Origin: Enchytraeus crypticus
Lineage: Eukaryota; Annelida; Clitellata; Enchytraeida; Enchytraeidae
Length of the DNA stretch: 64,000 bases
Assembly: GCA_905160935.1 (NCBI GenBank)
Contig: CAJHZI010000457.1
Location: forward strand, 4,083,501-4,147,500
Reading direction: 5' to 3'
Each line of letters starts with the position of its first letter. The first letter of the stretch is position 1. Position numbers and translations under genes: made by a program. The notes beneath the pieces were generated by a model. The model did no database searches. It was not told the origin of the DNA and saw only the letters and a program-made list of their open reading frames with translations. Below, one piece after another: positions 60,101 to 64,000 of the stretch.

Positions 60101-60600
60101 TATACTCTCCTGTATTCCTCATACTCCTTCAGATTTTTGGACTTCCCAAAATTTCATACTTTGTTTCGACATTGCTCTGGCTTATTCTGATAGGTCTGAC
60201 TTTATCTGATTTTTTCCCCATTCTGTCCAGGCATACTACTGCCGTTCTTCCTTTTGGTCCAACGCGTTTGACCAGAATGTCCTCTATGACCTCTTTATCA
60301 TTATCTCCATCCTCTACTCCCATTATCATTATATTCTTCTTACGCCTTTCAATCTTTACCCTTTCAAGTATGTCCTCGCTCCTCATTGATTCCTTATTTG
60401 CCAAGTCACTACTTTCTGCTAGCTTTCCGCTATTCTCCACTAACGTTTTCACTTCTCCTACACATGATTCCAAATTCTTTACACTATGCACTACCTGCTT
60501 TAACTGCTTCTTCGTCTCTCTTTGATCCTCTTCTATTCTTTTGACGCCTTCATACAGACCAGACTTCTCACCAGTAACCAAAATCTTTCCACATAAATCT
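57140..60600 (-). mobile_element. CR1/L2-like LINE with ORF1, defective, carrying a nested SINE
   Basis: Minus strand. ORF1 part at 60581-60129: coiled coil then an RRM-like segment (ERRKKNIMIMGVEDGDNDKE, CLDRMGKKSDKVRPIRISQ). Endonuclease at 59894-59349 (VYFNSRSIVNKMSQLELLI, INESWLSDDI, VVVMADFNYPELDW), then a stop. The reverse transcriptase is in pieces: 58893-58642, 58639-58352 (NYRPISLTSIIGKTFESII) and 58382-57750 ([31 protein letters not shown]). The C-terminus runs [15 protein letters not shown] to VINAWNSLPSEFEEAESVNA near 57190, interrupted by a SINE at 57480-57615. Several stops, so not autonomous. Confidence 0.9.
57480..57615 (+). mobile_element. tRNA-derived SINE (family S1) inserted in the LINE
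   Basis: GGCTGGAGCCAGTGGCGAAG to AACCTTAGCTTTTAGC. The LINE frame is broken on either side of it. TTTTTGACAG before and TTTTTACAG after may be the target duplication. Confidence 0.88.
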
Positions 60601-61715
60601 CAGGAAAGCTAGAAAAGTTGTTCATTTTTACTAGATTATAAGTTAAATTAGAAACAGATATTTAGAAAGATTAAAAAAGACCTTTACAATTAATTAATGT
60701 CCATTTATATCATTACATTTTCAAGTATTGCCACATTGTCAATAGGCACAGGAGGGCTAAATAAAGTTTGCCTGAAAAAAAAGTAAATAACGTAAGTAAA
60801 AATTGTAATTAGTTTTAATCTCTATCTTATTATATGGCTGTAAATAAATTTAGATGCGCTCTTCAAATTACGACGAACTCAAATTACGTCTTTAATTTAT
60901 AGTCCAGGACAACTGAGCAAGTATTTATCATTACTTTAGTTTACCCATAGCCAGTGATGCAAGTGAGATCACGACAACTCTGTGTCAAGATACAGACCGT
61001 TAATCATTGATTAAAGCTAACTCCTTGAAGCTAGATCTTGTGATCACTTCAAGCAGTTAGCTTCAGTTATGACAATGGGCAGTACTGAAATCTCATAATT
61101 TCTATGAGACGATATATTTATATACAATTTTATACATGTTTGCCAGGCTGTAATCTTATCAGATAAAAGTAAATTTCTCACAATTAATTTAAGCAACCTG
61201 ACGGAGAATAAATTTAAAGTAATAAAAAATGTAAAATTCAACTTATTTTAAAAGGATTTTTATTTATGACTTTTAGCTGTCAACATATAGAAATGTTGAG
61301 GAGATGAGCAGGAGTAGATAGCTTCGATTTTATCTTTTGAACTATCAAAAAGTAAAAAGTACAGTTTTCATGTAACACGAAATAGTTTCTTAACGATCAT
61401 CTTTGTAGATCTGAAGCCTTAAAAGCATCGTCTCTAAGAATATCATTTAACTGGCAAGAGTGCAGCTTCTATAACGTTCTTTCTTAAATATCTCTTGCCA
61501 ATTAAAATACGATAATTAATCATACCAATCTATTATAAAACATATTTATAATAATTGTTATGATTTAACAACTCGATTACCATCACCAATGAAGCTTACC
61601 TGGTCTTACTAATATTAAATAAAAAATTAGCAAGAAAAATAAAGTTGGTAAAAAATATAAAGGAACTATTAATTTACAATTATAATTTACTTTAATAGCA
61701 TGTAAATTTTGTATA
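60600..61715. other. AT-rich DNA, no gene seen
   Basis: No exon or repeat recognised on either strand. If gene B continues upstream, this is part of an intron. Confidence 0.4.
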
Positions 61716-61721
61716 AATACA

Positions 61722-61840
61722 CGGACGTCGGAAAGACTCAACCGCGGCTCATCATGTGCGGGGTTCAAATCCTGAGCTTTCCCGTCACTGACATCCCTTT
61801 CGAGTGAGGAAACTGACGTTAACCTTAGCTTTACCAGCGC
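61722..61840 (+). mobile_element. tRNA-derived SINE (family S1)
   Basis: CAACCGCGGCTCATCATGTG, GGGGTTCAAATCCTGAGC, CCGTCACTGACATCCC, GAAACTGACGTTAACC, TTTACCAGC. The head is shortened. Confidence 0.85.
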
Positions 61841-61921
61841 ATTTAATAGTAGATGTCAGTTGCTGCATCTATCTAGCAGATGATTTGTAAGTAAATTAAG
61901 TTAAAATAACATTAATTGTTG

Positions 61922-62292
61922 GCCTTCTTCTTCAGTGCACTGCCAAGTGACAGGTTCAAGGCAAATATTCATACTTAAAGTTTGTTTTCTCGCTCCATAA
62001 GAGCACTCCTTAGATCAACAAGTTAATCCCTTTACAAAGTCTATGCCTTATCCATACCTTATGTAGCCTATAGATTGGGAAAAGTACGGCTTCTGAGGTG
62101 GTTTCCCGTTGCCTTCCTCAGTTAGATGGATTAATGACCATTTAATCCTAGGGGAAAATATTTCATGGTGAGGTGGGTTCCCTCTTGCCATCCTCAGCTC
62201 CTGCCTTTAGTCGCTCTTACGTACACGCGGCAGATTGTTTGCGGTTGCCCTATTCTGCAGTAGTCCACCCACACCCGAGCACAACACGGGGA
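61922..62292 (-). mobile_element. Retroposon family R3, full copy with 8-bp target duplication
   Basis: Minus-strand copy; AATTGTTG flanks it at 61914-61921 and 62293-62300. Reads from CCGTGTTGTGCTCGGGTG (62285 downwards) to GCAGTGCACTGAAGAAG. Confidence 0.88.
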
Positions 62293-62300
62293 AATTGTTG

Positions 62301-64000
62301 ATATAGAATGAAAATTCCGAAATTTTTTTAAGCTGGTTTCATGTCAATGATATCAAATACAATACTGAGCTATTTTAAAGGTAGGATATGCTTGCCTATA
62401 TAATTTTCAGTCAGAATTTCTCTAAAGAAATCTCATAATTTAACAATAAAAGATCTACTATAAGCAGTAGTTGAAAATTGTCCGGCAACTTTCGGAAAGC
62501 ATAAACTTAAAATCTAGACTTTTCCCGTTGATTGCTTAAGGTTAAATGTATAGTTAAACAGCGCACAGATTTTTTTACGAAAATATTAGACCAGGGTAGA
62601 CAACCTAAGACAGAAATATTTGCAGCATTAATAGAGATTTGACCCCCAATCAAGGATACTCAAGGATGGTAATGGCTTGTTAGATATGTCGCTGTGGCAT
62701 AAATATCCAAATAAATAAAAAATTAAATATTGGTATTTCATACTAACTTCTGAATATACACGAAGTTGATTGATCTGAATATACAGTCAGATCCAATTAC
62801 AGTAATAAATTTTTATTTAAATAAATGAATAAACTACAGTAGTTTAGTTTATATTTTTCCAGCCTTCGCTTAAATGATCCATGTTAAACACTTGTGTACT
62901 ACCCATAGATGATCTCGTATAGAAGGCAGGAATGATATTAGATGTGTAAGAGGTGCATGCTTAAAATAACTGTATTTGCTTTTATTTCACTTAATGAAAT
63001 TTGCAGGAGAAATTAACGAAGAATTGTTGAAATCTCTTCAAGTGTTTTCAAATGACAAGTCCAAGGCACATGTTCTTGCAAGAAGTATTTGCATATTAAT
63101 AAGTTCTTCGTAGATGATCTTCTGTAGTTCTTCTCGTCCCATACGATGTTTCTTCTCCAAACCTTTAAGTGAGCCTTAGCTGCTCTAAAGTTTAATTTCT
63201 TTCGATATGTGCGATATTTGCTTAGGTTGTTCGGCTGATAAAATACGAATAAACTTCTACCATAAAAGAAAACATAGATAATTATCTATAGAAACTTACG
63301 ATCAAAAATTCCTCTGTGATCCACGACTGAATGCATTTAATAAACAAGCGTGTTATGTACAGAACATGTGCATCAGTCAACCAACTATACATGCAAATTC
63401 AAATAATTACACCTTTATTACATTAGTGTAAATGGGTCATTCATAGAAGTATTAGGAGAAAGAGGGGCGAGTCTAACGATGAACGTGAGGAGAGTGATTT
63501 AAGCCAGTTACAACTTCAGCATAAATTAAATTATAAGGCTTTTCAAATATGAATTTTTAAAAATTAAAGTATACAAAATTTAAAACGAATACAAAAGAAT
63601 CACAGGACATTTCAGTAATTATGTAGCTGCCCAGCAACCAAGGTAGCAACCAAACTTTGGCGAAATTGAGGGCCAATTATTTTTAAACAATTATGTTTAT
63701 TATTTAAATGTAGTTCTGAAATTTAAACTAAGAGTAACCTTGATACGATTGCATGATAGATTATACTATTATTTCTTTTTATTACTGCACGCGTTACAGA
63801 GTTTGCTTAGTTGCCATTTTGCGTTCAACCTCACAGCTGTCGTCTTCCGTGGTGGTTACTCATCAAGTATTAACCATGCCCGACGTTGCTTAACTTCACT
63901 AATAAAGCTCACACTATACCAATGCGCTAAGCTTCGTCTTCCATCGTATTGTTGGCTTGTGGCCAAGTTGGTAGCATGTTTGTTGATAAGCAAGTGACAA
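62301..64000. other. AT-rich DNA, no gene seen
   Basis: No FN3 or Ig exon of gene B was found here, so those exons should lie beyond the window edge. The 85-codon open frame at 63740-63997 has no recognisable content. Confidence 0.4.

Noticed and set aside
60172..60525. 117-codon frame on the + strand
   Set aside because: Antisense of the LINE ORF1 coiled-coil/RRM region.
63740..63997. 85-codon open frame at the right edge
   Set aside because: No domain, no splice-consistent neighbours and no similarity to FN3 or Ig domains expected for gene B.

Overview
The window is animal (metazoan) nuclear DNA. It is AT-rich, with short GC-richer exons bounded by canonical GT/AG introns and many LINE and SINE retroposons. 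Gene content (a LAR-type receptor tyrosine phosphatase and a Death-TIR-TIR protein) points to a non-vertebrate animal; I cannot name the phylum from sequence alone. Exons were joined by hand using reading frame, splice consensus and phase, and both gene models close without frame conflict.

Layout, left to right: 1-1.7 kb holds a tRNA-Asn(GTT) gene and a tRNA-derived SINE. 1.68-21.87 kb is gene A on the minus strand: 18 coding exons, 1163 codons. Its protein has an ARM/HEAT-like N-terminal half resembling VEPH1/Melted, a coiled coil, a Death domain, two TIR domains and a Gln/Ala/Pro-rich tail. This domain order is the most interesting thing in the window. 21.9-26.9 kb is intergenic with retroposons. 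26.88-54.80 kb is gene B, minus strand: the 3' 27 coding exons (1520 codons plus stop) of a LAR/PTPRF/S/D-type receptor phosphatase. They encode about seven fibronectin III domains, a juxtamembrane region, a membrane helix, an active D1 and a degenerate D2. Its Ig domains and first FN3 domains must lie beyond base 64000. 55-64 kb is upstream intronic or intergenic DNA with a 67-bp minisatellite, a CR1/L2-like LINE on the minus strand and more SINEs.

Mobile DNA: a CR1/L2-like LINE (9.4-12.5 kb, +) inside a gene A intron; a second LINE (57.1-60.6 kb, -) with a SINE nested in it; a decayed LINE at 18.2-19.2 kb; RTE-like fragments; a tRNA-derived SINE family (about 10 copies); and a 350-400 bp retroposon with (GAA)n tail (5 fuller copies, several with target-site duplications). 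The SINE tails resemble the 3' ends of two LINE families also in the window, suggesting two LINE/SINE partnerships.

Another pattern is three minisatellites that each begin exactly at an exon/intron junction and copy the splice site with adjacent coding bases. One of them copies the phosphatase D2 P-loop exon start about seven times.

The two genes are not obviously functionally linked. Gene A looks like an intracellular innate-immunity or cell-death adaptor with possible NAD-cleaving TIR activity (inference). Gene B is an adhesion-type phosphatase.
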